From Desulfonema magnum (GTDB lineage: Bacteria > Desulfobacterota > Desulfobacteria > Desulfobacterales > 4be13), in the NCBI RefSeq assembly GCF_017377395.1, contig NZ_CP061800.1:2666001-2730000 (forward strand): DNA of 64,000 nucleotides. The letters are read 5' to 3'. How positions within the stretch are numbered: position 1 is the stretch's first letter; the number at the start of each line of letters is the position of its first letter. This document shows, in pieces, positions 26,274 to 35,696 of this stretch. Under the pieces are notes generated by a model that ran no database searches, was not told the DNA's origin, and worked only from the letters and a program-made list of their open reading frames with translations. The translations under genes and the position numbers were made by a program.

Positions 26274-27689
26274 TTATGACGCATAAATCGAACATTTCCG
26301 AACCGCCATGGCTGCTTCCTGAAGCGCCTCGGCAAAGGTGGGATGGCCGTGAATGGTGCGGGCGATATCTTCGGAACTCGCACCGAACTCCGCCGCAAGC
26401 ACACATTCAGCGATCATGTCCGCGGCACGGGGACCGATAATATGCACCCCGAGGATGCGGTCTGTTTTGGCGTGTGCGATGAGCTTGACAAAGCCGTCTT
26501 TTTCTCCCATGCACCGGGCGCGTCCCGCGCCGGAAAAAGGATAGGTTCCAATACAATAGGGAATATCCCGTTCTCTGACCTGTTCCTCGGTCAGTCCCAC
26601 GCTGGCAACCTCGGGCCAGGTATAAACCACCGCGGGAATCGCGTCGTAATTCACCTCACCCGGAAGCCCTGCCATACATTCGGCAGCCGCGATCCCTTCG
26701 GCTGAGGCTTTGTGCGCCAGCATAGGCCCAGGGATAAGATCACCAATCGCATAAACAGTGGAAATATTGGTGCGATACGCCTCATCCACCAGAATCTGCC
26801 CGGAACGAGAATCTGTTTCTATGCCAAGTTCCTCCAGGCCCAGCCCTTTTGTTAATGGTCTTCGGCCCACACCTACAAGCAGCCGGTCGCAATCCAGAGA
26901 TGTTTCATTGCCATCTTTTACCAGCGTCACCCGAACTTTGTCATCTGAAACAGATGCTTTGGAAACCTTTGTACCCATACGGAATTCAAACCCCTGCTGT
27001 TTAAGAATCCGCTCCAGAGACCGGGAAACCTGTCCGTCCAGCGTGGCAGCGATTTTCGGAAGCATCTCAATGACCGTCACCTGAGAACCCAGACGCCGCC
27101 ACACAGACCCCAGTTCCAGCCCGATATAGCCGCCGCCCACAATCCCCAGATGTTTGGGAACTGCATCAAAAGAGAGCGCCTCAGTGGAACTGACGATATA
27201 TCTTCCGTCAAAACCAAGTCCCGGAACCTCAAATGGCGTGCTTCCTGTTGCCAGTAAGATATTTTTTGCCTCCAGCATCGCAACATCGCCGGCATCCTCA
27301 TTCGTGACCGCCACACGATCCGAACCTGCAAGCTTTGCCGCACCATGAATGATATCAACCTTGTTCCCCTCCAGAAGTTTTCTCACCTGTCCTGTGAGGT
27401 CTTCAACCACCTGTTCTTTTCGCTTCATCATCGCGGACAGATCAAGACGCAGTTCGCCAATTTTAATGCCATGATCTGCAAAATGATCTTTTGCCAGATG
27501 AAAATATTCGCTGGAATCAAGCAAGGCTTTACTCGGAATACATCCCACATTCAGACAGACCCCGCCCAGACGGGCAGATTTTTCAACACAGGCCACCCTC
27601 AGCCCCAGCTGAGTCGCCCGAACAGCAGCCACATATCCCCCAGGCCCAGCGCCAATAACAACAAGATCGTATTTTTCTCTCAGTGTCAT
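26274..27689 (-). CDS. lpdA: dihydrolipoamide dehydrogenase (E3)
   Basis: A 471-residue FAD/NAD disulfide oxidoreductase. The start at 27689 follows AGGGGGAG and gives MTLREKYDLVVIGAGPGGY, the FAD dinucleotide fold. The redox-active disulfide is in GGVCLNVGCIPSK; NAD is bound at GIVGGGYIGLELGS; the C-terminal catalytic His-Glu pair is in HGHPTFAEAL. It reoxidises the lipoyl groups of the 2-oxoglutarate dehydrogenase complex. It is the last gene of odhA-odhB-lpdA, 49 bp after odhB. Confidence 0.93.
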   Translation of the reverse strand: MTLREKYDLVVIGAGPGGYVAAVRATQLGLRVACVEKSARLGGVCLNVGCIPSKALLDSSEYFHLAKDHFADHGIKIGELRLDLSAMMKRKEQVVEDLTGQVRKLLEGNKVDIIHGAAKLAGSDRVAVTNEDAGDVAMLEAKNILLATGSTPFEVPGLGFDGRYIVSSTEALSFDAVPKHLGIVGGGYIGLELGSVWRRLGSQVTVIEMLPKIAATLDGQVSRSLERILKQQGFEFRMGTKVSKASVSDDKVRVTLVKDGNETSLDCDRLLVGVGRRPLTKGLGLEELGIETDSRSGQILVDEAYRTNISTVYAIGDLIPGPMLAHKASAEGIAAAECMAGLPGEVNYDAIPAVVYTWPEVASVGLTEEQVRERDIPYCIGTYPFSGAGRARCMGEKDGFVKLIAHAKTDRILGVHIIGPRAADMIAECVLAAEFGASSEDIARTIHGHPTFAEALQEAAMAVRKCSIYAS

Positions 27690-27738
27690 AAACTCCCCCT
27701 TCAGAATGAGAAGTAAATAATTATCAATTATCAATTAT

Positions 27739-28977
27739 TCAAACTTCCATCATGATTCGTTCCGGATTTTCAACACATTCCTTAATGCGTTTCAGAAATG
27801 TGACTGCTTCTCTGCCGTCAACAATGCGATGATCATAACTCATGGCCACATACATCATGGGGCGGATGACAATCTGATCATCAATCACCACAGGGCGTTT
27901 CTCGATTTTGTGCATACCGAGGATGCCGCTCTGAGGGATGTTCAAAATAGGGGTGCTTAACAAAGACCCATACACGCCGCCGTTGCTGATAGTGAATGTT
28001 CCGCGTTCGAGGTCGGCCAGTTCCAGGCGATTCTCTCTGATTTTTGCCACATAATCAACAATGGCCTGTTCCAGTTCGGCAAAGCTCAGATTTTCAGCAT
28101 GGCGGATGACCGGCACGACCAGACCGCGTTCAGCCCCGATGGCAACGCCGATATGACAGTAATTGTGATAGACAATATCGCTGTCCTCAATAAACGCGTT
28201 TAGTTCAGGAAATTCTTTGAGCGCCTCCACGCAGGCTTTGATAAAGAAAGACATAAACCCCAGTGACACGCCATGCTTTTTCTGAAAACTTTCCTTGTAC
28301 TGCGTCCTGATCTCCATGGCACGGCTCATGTCAATTTCGTTGAAAGTGGTCAGCATAGCTGTGTTCTGCTTGGATTCCAGGAGCCGGGCAGCAATGCGTT
28401 TGCGAATCGGTGTCATGGGTTTGCGGATGATTTGCTCAGGTTCAGCTTTTGGTGTCCTCTCCTCAGCCGCCAGCGGAAGCTGATCGCAGACCAAAGACTC
28501 TTCGTAGAGCAGAATATCACTCTTAGTAATTCTGCCGCCGGGACCGGTACCAATGATTTTTGCAACGTCAAGATTCTTCTCGGCAATGACGCGGCGCACC
28601 GACGGTGAGAGAATTTGCTGTGTTGAAGAAACAACGACAGGCTCTGCTGGTTTTGGTTCTTCCGCTGGAGATTCAGGAGATGGCGCAGGCGGCGATTTTG
28701 CTTCGGGCTCTGCTGGCGGAGATTCTGCTGTGTCAGATGCGGCAGCCGTGTCTATGATACCGACAATCGCTCCGATTGCAACAGTTTCGCCTTCAGACAC
28801 CATTATCTTTAATATGCCGTCCGCCTCTGCCACGATCTCCAGTGTCACCTTGTCTGTCTCAATCACCAAAAGCGGTTCGTCTTTATGAACCCTGTCGCCG
28901 TCCTGTTTATACCACTCAGCAAGAATGGCTTCCTGAACTGATTCTCCGACGCTGGGAATTTTGATCTCTGTTTCCAT
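27739..28977 (-). CDS. odhB: 2-oxoglutarate dehydrogenase E2, dihydrolipoyl succinyltransferase
   Basis: The start at 28977 has AAGGAGT upstream. Of 412 residues, 1-80 form a lipoyl domain with the lipoylated lysine in ETDKVTLE; then a Pro/Ala/Glu-rich linker, the E3-binding domain (SPSVRRVIAEKNLDVAKI), a second linker, and the catalytic acyltransferase with SYDHRIVDGREAV. It passes succinyl groups from E1 to CoA. A 137-bp gap containing a GTTCGTAGTT palindrome separates it from odhA. Confidence 0.93.
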   Translation of the reverse strand: METEIKIPSVGESVQEAILAEWYKQDGDRVHKDEPLLVIETDKVTLEIVAEADGILKIMVSEGETVAIGAIVGIIDTAAASDTAESPPAEPEAKSPPAPSPESPAEEPKPAEPVVVSSTQQILSPSVRRVIAEKNLDVAKIIGTGPGGRITKSDILLYEESLVCDQLPLAAEERTPKAEPEQIIRKPMTPIRKRIAARLLESKQNTAMLTTFNEIDMSRAMEIRTQYKESFQKKHGVSLGFMSFFIKACVEALKEFPELNAFIEDSDIVYHNYCHIGVAIGAERGLVVPVIRHAENLSFAELEQAIVDYVAKIRENRLELADLERGTFTISNGGVYGSLLSTPILNIPQSGILGMHKIEKRPVVIDDQIVIRPMMYVAMSYDHRIVDGREAVTFLKRIKECVENPERIMMEV

Positions 28978-28998
28978 GATTACTCCTTGCACGTTGCA

Positions 28999-29083
28999 GT
29001 TCGTAGTTCCGCCTTTAGGCGGTCTTTGCTCCCATACAGACTTCTGCAAGGAGACAGACCGCCTAAAGGCGGAACTACGAACT
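28999..29083. repeat. GTTCGTAGTTCCGCC palindrome between odhA and odhB
   Basis: Arms AGTTCGTAGTTCCGCCTTTA and TAAAGGCGGAACTACGAACT form a long hairpin with a 25-30 base loop. It is related to the repeat at 11702. It would lie in the odhAB transcript. Confidence 0.8.
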
Positions 29084-29114
29084 TGTGTATTATTCCTAAG
29101 CGGCTGCTGACTGA

Positions 29115-31844
29115 TCAGCTTTTGTCAGAAGATGCTCCCACAGCCTGTTCAATAATCGAAGCCTGTTCCTCTTTATAAATGTTTGAAAAACCTGTGGCCG
29201 GGCTGGAACATGTTTTTCTGCCGATATATGCGATGGGCGTTTCAGTAAGTGTTTCCAGGCGAGGCGCGACAAAATTCCAGGCCCCCATATTGGCAGGCTC
29301 CTCCTGCACCCAGACCCATTGTTTTGTCTGACGGTATTTTTCCACCGCCTTCTCCAATTGCGTTCGGGGAAACGGATAAACCTGCTCAAGGCGGACAACG
29401 GCAATGGTGTCAGCTTTCAGGGATTCTCGACGTTGCAACAGATCATAATAAATTTTTCCGCTGCAAAAAATAACTCGCCTCGGGGCGTCAGGGTTATCCT
29501 CATGATCCAGCACTTCCTGGAAATGTCCGGAACTCATGTCAGACAGTTCTGAAACTGCAAGCGGATGACGCAGAAGACTCTTGGGCGAGAGAAGGACAAG
29601 CGGTTTCCGGAAACTGCGCTTTGCCTGAGCGCGGAGCAGATGAAAATACTGCCCGGGCGTGGTGGGATTGCAAATCTGGATGTTATTGTCCGCGCACAGT
29701 TGGAAAAATCGCTCGGGGCGGGCGCTGGAATGCTCCGGGCCAAGCCCGTCCAATCCGTGAGGAAGCAGCATGACCAGACCGCTGAGACGCTGCCATTTGG
29801 ACTCTCCGCTGACAATGTAGAGATCAATAACGCCCTGGGCATTATTGGCAAAATCTCCGAACTGCGCCTCCCAAATAACAAGTCCCCGGGGCTGTGTCAC
29901 GGAGTATCCGTATTCAAACCCCAGGACAGCGGCTTCGGACAGCATACTGTTATACACACTGAAAACCCCCTGATTTTCAGCAACAGCATTCAGCGGAACA
30001 AAATGCGTCTCGGTTTTGGTATCTGTCAGCACGCAATGACGCTGGCTGAAGGTTCCCCGGCCGCTGTCCTGACCGCTCAGACGCACGGGATCCCCTTCAG
30101 CGAGAATAGATGCAAAGGTCAGCGCCTCGGCATTTGCCCAGTCAATGCCTTTTCCATTTTCAACAGCTTCCAATCGTTTGTCCAGGAGACGTTGCAGCTT
30201 GGGGTGAACCGAGAATTCACGCGGAACTGTATTCAACCGGCGGGCGAATGCGATGAGTTTTTCTTCTGCCACACCGGTTTTCAGCGGCTCATGAGAGTAG
30301 TTACCGTGAAATTCCTCCCAGTTCTCATAAAACTGAGTCCGGGGTAAGACGCGGGGATTATCCTGGGCAGCCTGAAACGCTTCCGCCAGACACAGGTTCA
30401 TCTCGTTTTCAATGTGTTCTGTTTCTGCCTTTGTGGCCACACCTTCTTTAAGCATCTTCTGGGCGTAAATGTGATGAACCGGGGAACGTTCCCGAATTCT
30501 GTCATACATCTGAGGCTGTGTGAAATAGGGTTCATCCCCTTCATTATGACCGTACCGGCGATAGCAAATCATGTCAATGACCACATCTTTGCCAAAGGTC
30601 ATCCGATAATCCGCGGCAAGTCTGATGACATGGACAACCGCTTCGGGATTTTCGCCATGGACATGGAAAATGGGAACCATGAGCATTTTGGCGATGTCTG
30701 TGGAATATCGGGTGGAGCGTGCGTTCTCAGGCAACGTGGTGTAACCGATCTGGTTGTTAATTACGATATGAATCGTACCTTCAGTGCTGTAACCGTCCAA
30801 CTGAGACAGATTAAGGGTTTCAGCGACAACGCCCTGTCCGGCAAAAGCCGCGTCGCCATGAATCAGGATGGGCAACACCTGATTTCGTCTCTCTCTGTCC
30901 GGTAAATCCTGCCGGGCACGGGCAATGCCTTCAACCACGGGATCCACAGATTCGAGATGACTCGGATTATTGACAAGAAAAACTCGGAGCATCTGATTAT
31001 TTGCAAGTTTAATGTCAGCGAGATATCCGTTGTGGTACTTCACATCTCCGGCTCCCACGAGTGTATCCGGATCATAGCTATTGATAAACTCACGAAATAT
31101 TTCCTCGTAAGATTTGTAAAGAATATTGGTCTGAACATTCAGGCGTCCCCGGTGCGCCATCCCGAGGATAATCTCCTTGCAATTCTCGCCGGAAACATGC
31201 AGGAGAAGCGCATCCAGCATGGGAATGAGGGATTCTCCGCCTTCAAGAGAAAAACGGGTCTGCCCCATGTATTTTTTATTGAGGAATTGCTCGAACAGGG
31301 CCGCCTGGTAAAGTTTGTTCAGAATTCGGATTTTTGCCTCGGGTTCCAAACTCGGGTGATTGCGAACCGGCTCCATACGGTCCTGTAGCCAGCCGCGTTC
31401 CTCCGGGTCTTGGAGGTGCATGTATTCCGCACCCACGGAGCGGCAGTAAGTTTCCCGGAGCATCTGAATAATGTCCCGGAGGGGTGCCCGCCGGGTTTGG
31501 GAAAACCGCCGGGTATAAAATTCCTCATTCAGATCATCAGGCGTGAGCCTGAATGCGGAGATATCCAAAAGCGGATGACTTATCGGACACGCGGCCAACG
31601 GATCCAGACATGCCAGTAAATGCCCCACATCCCGGTACCGATATTTAAGTGCCTCCACACGGGATTGCCGTAATGCCTGATCTTCGGTGCAGGTGGAAGC
31701 CGCGTCATCCGGCTTTGCTGCTCCGGCCAGTTCAAAGCCCTCAAAGAAAAATCGCCAGTCCCGGGAAACTGAGTCAGGATCCGTTTTCCATAACTGATAT
31801 TGTGCGTCAATATAGTTTGCATTTAAGGTTTCAGGAATATCCAT
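29115..31844 (-). CDS. odhA: 2-oxoglutarate dehydrogenase E1 component
   Basis: A 909-residue thiamine-diphosphate enzyme of normal family length. The N-terminus (NANYIDAQYQLWKTDPDSVS) is the E1o-specific E2-binding arm; HRGRLNVQTNIL, GDAAFAGQGVVAETLNL and the ThDP region with NNQIGYTT follow; the C-terminal part has QDSGRGTFSQRH and QEEPANMGAWNFV. It decarboxylates 2-oxoglutarate in the oxidative TCA cycle. A 70-bp tandem array begins 41 bp upstream of the start, so it forms the 5' leader or promoter region of the operon. Confidence 0.95.
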   Translation of the reverse strand: MDIPETLNANYIDAQYQLWKTDPDSVSRDWRFFFEGFELAGAAKPDDAASTCTEDQALRQSRVEALKYRYRDVGHLLACLDPLAACPISHPLLDISAFRLTPDDLNEEFYTRRFSQTRRAPLRDIIQMLRETYCRSVGAEYMHLQDPEERGWLQDRMEPVRNHPSLEPEAKIRILNKLYQAALFEQFLNKKYMGQTRFSLEGGESLIPMLDALLLHVSGENCKEIILGMAHRGRLNVQTNILYKSYEEIFREFINSYDPDTLVGAGDVKYHNGYLADIKLANNQMLRVFLVNNPSHLESVDPVVEGIARARQDLPDRERRNQVLPILIHGDAAFAGQGVVAETLNLSQLDGYSTEGTIHIVINNQIGYTTLPENARSTRYSTDIAKMLMVPIFHVHGENPEAVVHVIRLAADYRMTFGKDVVIDMICYRRYGHNEGDEPYFTQPQMYDRIRERSPVHHIYAQKMLKEGVATKAETEHIENEMNLCLAEAFQAAQDNPRVLPRTQFYENWEEFHGNYSHEPLKTGVAEEKLIAFARRLNTVPREFSVHPKLQRLLDKRLEAVENGKGIDWANAEALTFASILAEGDPVRLSGQDSGRGTFSQRHCVLTDTKTETHFVPLNAVAENQGVFSVYNSMLSEAAVLGFEYGYSVTQPRGLVIWEAQFGDFANNAQGVIDLYIVSGESKWQRLSGLVMLLPHGLDGLGPEHSSARPERFFQLCADNNIQICNPTTPGQYFHLLRAQAKRSFRKPLVLLSPKSLLRHPLAVSELSDMSSGHFQEVLDHEDNPDAPRRVIFCSGKIYYDLLQRRESLKADTIAVVRLEQVYPFPRTQLEKAVEKYRQTKQWVWVQEEPANMGAWNFVAPRLETLTETPIAYIGRKTCSSPATGFSNIYKEEQASIIEQAVGASSDKS

Positions 31845-31884
31845 GTTGTGTCACCTCAATATAATTATTTTTCTTGAAAAATTC

Positions 31885-32653
31885 TCGTTCCCAGGCTCTG
31901 CCTGGGAACGCATACCGGAGGCTCTGCCTCATCATGTATCTCGGAGCAGCTTACTCGTTCCCAGGCTCTGCCTGGGAACGCATACCGGAGGCTCTGCCTC
32001 ATCATGTATCTCGGAGCAGCTTACTCGTTCCCAGGCTCTGCCTGGGAACGCATACCGGAGGCTCTGCCTCATCATGTATCTCGGAGCAGCTTACTCGTTC
32101 CCAGGCTCTGCCTGGGAACGCATACCGGAGGCTCTGCCTCATCATGTGTCTCGGAGCAGCTTACTCGTTCCCAGGCTCTGCCTGGGAACGCATACCGGAG
32201 GCTCTGCCTCATCATGTATCTCGGAGCAGCTTACTCGTTCCCAGGCTCTGCCTGGGAACGCATACCGGAGGCTCTGCCTCATCATGTATCTCAGAGCAGC
32301 TTACTCGTTCCCAGGCTCTGCCTGGGAACGCATACCGGAGGCTCTGCCTCATCATGTATCTCGGAGCAGCTTACTCGTTCCCAGGCTCTGCCTGGGAACG
32401 CATACCGGAGGCTCTGCCTCATCATGTATCTCGGAGCAGCTTACTCGTTCCCAGGCTCTGCCTGGGAACGCATACCGGAGGCTCTGCCTCATCATGTATC
32501 TCGGAGCAGCTTACTCGTTCCCAGGCTCTGCCTGGGAACGCATACCGGAGGCTCTGCCTCATGTATCTCAGTGTGGCTTATGATTCACATGAAGCTGCCA
32601 CGCAAGGCAGAGCCTTGTGTATGCGTTCCCAGGCAGAGCCTGGGAACGAGTGT
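31885..32653. repeat. 70-bp tandem repeat array, nine full copies plus partial ends
   Basis: Units start TCGTTCCCAGG at 31885 and every 70 bp after that to 32515, nearly identical. Each begins with an 11-bp-arm palindrome (CGTTCCCAGGC, 3-base loop, inverse), then CATACCGGAGGCTCTGCC. A truncated tenth unit ends near 32572 and an inverse copy of the palindrome lies at 32624-32650. Because 70 is not a multiple of three, all three + frames stay open through the array; the ORFs are artefacts. Confidence 0.95.
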
Positions 32654-32663
32654 GGTATTGGTG

Positions 32664-33092
32664 TCATATGACAAATGTGGGTTGAACGATTTCCAATATG
32701 CGTTCTTTGGAATAAAGAGGCCCGCATCCTATTCCCGGACATTCCTGAGAAATCCTTTTCCATTTTTCCTCGGATCGCAGATTGTCAAACCAAAACGGAA
32801 ATGTTCTGCATTGCATGGGTCTTACCGGATAAATCTCACATCCGTTGTCATAAAACAGACACCGCCACTCTGAGTCTTCTCTGATGGTATGGCTGTTTTT
32901 GTAAGGATAGAGATATTTCTTTGTGAAATCCGGGACAGAAATACCCAAAAATTCTGCTATACATGCAATTTCCGATTTGTCAACATACACGGTTCCGGGG
33001 CTTCCTGTGCAGCAGACGCCGCAGCCCTGGCACTCAAACTGAATGCCTTCATCAAAAAAATAAGTTCTGTCATATGACCATTTCTTTGGCAA
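32664..33092 (-). CDS. YkgJ-family cysteine-cluster protein (UPF0153)
   Basis: A 142-residue protein with ECQGCGVCCTGSPG near the N-terminus and later CLFYDNGCEIYPVRPMQCRTFPF, then CPGIGC. These are the metal- or Fe-S-binding CxxCxxCC and CxxY..RPxxCRxFP motifs of the YkgJ family. The molecular role is unknown. A hairpin (TGCGGGAC / GTCCCGCA type) at 33121-33168 lies between it and the next gene. Confidence 0.85.
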   Translation of the reverse strand: MPKKWSYDRTYFFDEGIQFECQGCGVCCTGSPGTVYVDKSEIACIAEFLGISVPDFTKKYLYPYKNSHTIREDSEWRCLFYDNGCEIYPVRPMQCRTFPFWFDNLRSEEKWKRISQECPGIGCGPLYSKERILEIVQPTFVI

Positions 33093-33176
33093 AATTGAAA
33101 TTCTCCTCCGTAGGCTATAATTGCGGGACTCTAATTACCGGACGGGGTTGCAAACCCTGTCCCGCACAACGAATTT

Positions 33177-34385
33177 TTATTCAGCAGTTATATTTGCACC
33201 TTGAATTCTTTCCATGAATTCATCAACCGCTGATTTGAATTCATGAAGATCCACCTCATCAATATGGCGTGAAAGTTTGATGCGCTTCTCAGGCATGTTC
33301 AGAATTTTTCTCATTTTTTCGTCATAATTTCTGATGATCTCAGAAGCGAGTTTTGTCTTTAAAATCATATCTCCGGCGATATCTTTGGGCCAGACACCAA
33401 GTCTCGCTTTTTTATCAACATAAAAAACAGAGACTTTTCGTCCATTTTGCGGAATCGTGAATTTTACATGCAAATTTGGTTTGGCAACGATCTTAATCCC
33501 ATCTTTTTTCCGGTACTCATCAACAATACTTTTGGCTTTTTCATAACTCTCCGGAACATTCTCCTTTAACATCTCCCAAAATTCTTCTTCAGTTGTGATT
33601 TTAGTTTTAGTTTTAGCTATACAAGGTCTGATTGCGATGCGAGGCACAATAAGCAAAGGCCAGTCAGCACCTGTTTCTGTCCAATATCCGCTGAGTTCTA
33701 TGAGTGCGAATCTGATACCGAGATTCGGATAGTTATTCAGATAGTCCGCCATTTTAAAGACAGGCGCTCTGATCTTGTCACTGACAATCACGGTGAGAAA
33801 ACGCCCGGCTTGGAGATTTTTTGTGACCTTTGCAATAAAGGCAGGCTTGCCGCCATCGAGAGTGCCAAGCTGATTCTCCACCCAGTCTGCCAATTCAGAC
33901 TCAACGCCTTCATATTTTTTGAGGTATTTTTTCGCAGCAAGATTCAGTTCATTGTAGGTCCATGCGGATAAGGAACTGGCATAGTCAATGGCCTGGGCCA
34001 CGACCTTTCTTTTTGCCTCGGGGTTCTGCCAAAGCTTGGTTTCCACCAGAATCACATGACCGCTATGGCTGATAAACAGATTGTCAATCCGGCCCGTATC
34101 TGTTGACACCTCATATCCGATGGGAATCATGGGCCAGTAAACCGGGTCAATATCCGCGATGGGCAGGATATCAGGTCTGGTTCGCAAAAGATTCTGCAAC
34201 CATGCCTCATTATAAATCTTTTGCTGTTCCTGTATCGGATGAAGCTTCCGGCCCGAACCGTCTTCCTTCATTATGTAGGCGAAGGCTTCCGCATCTTTTC
34301 CGTGGGACAGGCAGTAAGATGCGGAAGGAAAAACAAGAATCGCCAAAAAAAGACAACACATTGTAAAAACATAACGAATACGCAT
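33177..34385 (-). CDS. signal-peptide-bearing PD-(D/E)XK nuclease-like protein (copy 1)
   Basis: A 402-residue protein. Residues 1-27 form a Sec signal peptide (MRIRYVFTMCCLFLAILVFP then SASYCLS). The nuclease-like core has GRIDNLFISHSGHVILVETK: an aspartate, then E-x-K, with a following QAIDYASSL, as in PD-(D/E)XK endonuclease folds. The C-terminal region is lysine-rich and ends with a small alpha/beta part (HIDEVDLHEFKSAVDEFM). It is a tandem paralogue of the 34461 gene, with ~85% or more identity over most of the length. A nuclease fold with an export signal is unusual, and its substrate is unknown. Confidence 0.7.
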   Translation of the reverse strand: MRIRYVFTMCCLFLAILVFPSASYCLSHGKDAEAFAYIMKEDGSGRKLHPIQEQQKIYNEAWLQNLLRTRPDILPIADIDPVYWPMIPIGYEVSTDTGRIDNLFISHSGHVILVETKLWQNPEAKRKVVAQAIDYASSLSAWTYNELNLAAKKYLKKYEGVESELADWVENQLGTLDGGKPAFIAKVTKNLQAGRFLTVIVSDKIRAPVFKMADYLNNYPNLGIRFALIELSGYWTETGADWPLLIVPRIAIRPCIAKTKTKITTEEEFWEMLKENVPESYEKAKSIVDEYRKKDGIKIVAKPNLHVKFTIPQNGRKVSVFYVDKKARLGVWPKDIAGDMILKTKLASEIIRNYDEKMRKILNMPEKRIKLSRHIDEVDLHEFKSAVDEFMERIQGANITAE

Positions 34386-34460
34386 AAATACTCCTTTCTT
34401 TAAGGTTAGGTGATACGGACAAAATCCGGAGAGTCAAACTTACAGTTTGACAATTCCCCG

Positions 34461-35660
34461 CTAATCAGCGTTTTGAATTCTTTTCATGAATTCATCAACC
34501 GCTGATTTGAATTCATGAATATCCACCTCGTCAATATGGCGTGAAAGCTTGATGCGTTTCTCAGGCATGTTCAGAATTTTCTTCATTTTTTCGTCATAGT
34601 TTCTGATGATCTCAGAAGCGAGTTTTGTCTGCAAAATCATATCTCCCGCGATATCTTTGGGCCAGACACCAAGTCTCGCTTTTTTATCAACATAAAAAAC
34701 AGAGACTTTTCGTCCGTTTTGCGGAATCGTGAACCTTACATGCAAAGTTTGCTTGACAACAATTTCAATGCCATCTTTTTTCCGATACTCATCAACAAGA
34801 TTTCTGACTTTATCATAACTATCCGGAGCGTTTCTTTTTAACGCTGTCCAAAAACCAATCGGAGGCGGAGGCGGAGGCGGAGGTGTAGATGGGCAAGGTC
34901 TGTTGATTGCAATGCGAGGCACAATAAGCAGGGGCCAGTTCGCATCTGTTTCTGTCCAATATCCTTTGAGTTCTATGAGTGCGAATTTGATACCGAGATT
35001 CGGATAGTTATTCAGATAGTCCGCCATTTTAAAGACAGGCGCTCTGATCTTGTCACTGACGATGACGGTGAGAAAACGTCCGGCTTGGAGATTTTCTGTG
35101 ACCTTTGCAATAAAAGCAGGTTTGCCTCCGGCCGGTGGGCCAAGTTGCTTCTCCACCCAGTCCGCCAGATCGGATTCAGTGGTTTCGTATTTTTTGAGGT
35201 ATTTTTTAGCGGCAATGTTCAGTTCATTGTAAGTCCATCCGGATAAGGAACTGGCATAGTCAATGGCCTGTGCCACGACCTTTCTTTTTGCCTCGGGGTT
35301 CTGCCAAAGCTTGGTTTCCACCAGAATCACATGGCCGCTATGACTGATAAACAAATTGTCAATCCGGCCCGTATCTGTTGACACCTCATATCCGATGGGT
35401 ATCATGGGCCAGTAAACCGGGTCAATATCTGCGATGGGCAGGATATCAGGTCTGGTCCGCAAAAGATTCTGCAACCATGCCTCATTATAAATCTTTTGCT
35501 TTTCCTGTATCGGATGAAGTTTCCGGCCCGAACCGTCCTCCTCCATTATGTAGGCGAAAGCTTCCGCATCTGTTCCGTGAGACAGGCAGTAAGATGCGGA
35601 GGGAAAAACAAGGATTGCCAAAACAAGACAACACATTGTAAAAACATAACGAATACGCAT
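34461..35660 (-). CDS. signal-peptide-bearing PD-(D/E)XK nuclease-like protein (copy 2)
   Basis: A 399-residue paralogue of the 33177 gene with the same signal peptide (MRIRYVFTMCCLVLAILVFP) and the same RIDNLFIS..VILVETKLW nuclease core. The main difference is the linker after IAINRPCP, which is eight consecutive prolines here but KTKTKITTEEEF in copy 1. The intergenic 75 bp and upstream sequences are similar, so the pair arose by a recent tandem duplication. Its start lies next to the hairpin array at 35697. Confidence 0.7.
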   Translation of the reverse strand: MRIRYVFTMCCLVLAILVFPSASYCLSHGTDAEAFAYIMEEDGSGRKLHPIQEKQKIYNEAWLQNLLRTRPDILPIADIDPVYWPMIPIGYEVSTDTGRIDNLFISHSGHVILVETKLWQNPEAKRKVVAQAIDYASSLSGWTYNELNIAAKKYLKKYETTESDLADWVEKQLGPPAGGKPAFIAKVTENLQAGRFLTVIVSDKIRAPVFKMADYLNNYPNLGIKFALIELKGYWTETDANWPLLIVPRIAINRPCPSTPPPPPPPPIGFWTALKRNAPDSYDKVRNLVDEYRKKDGIEIVVKQTLHVRFTIPQNGRKVSVFYVDKKARLGVWPKDIAGDMILQTKLASEIIRNYDEKMKKILNMPEKRIKLSRHIDEVDIHEFKSAVDEFMKRIQNAD

Positions 35661-35696
35661 AAATACTCCTTTCTTTGAAATGGGAAGAAATTTATG

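Noticed and set aside
29565-30347. 260-residue + strand ORF opposite odhA
   Set aside because: Antisense shadow of a well-conserved enzyme; no independent support.
31843-32873. Three long overlapping + strand ORFs of repetitive protein over the 70-bp array
   Set aside because: The 70-bp unit is not a multiple of three and lacks stops, so all frames stay open and give the same cyclic peptide. No start signal or conserved domain; treated as non-coding repeat.
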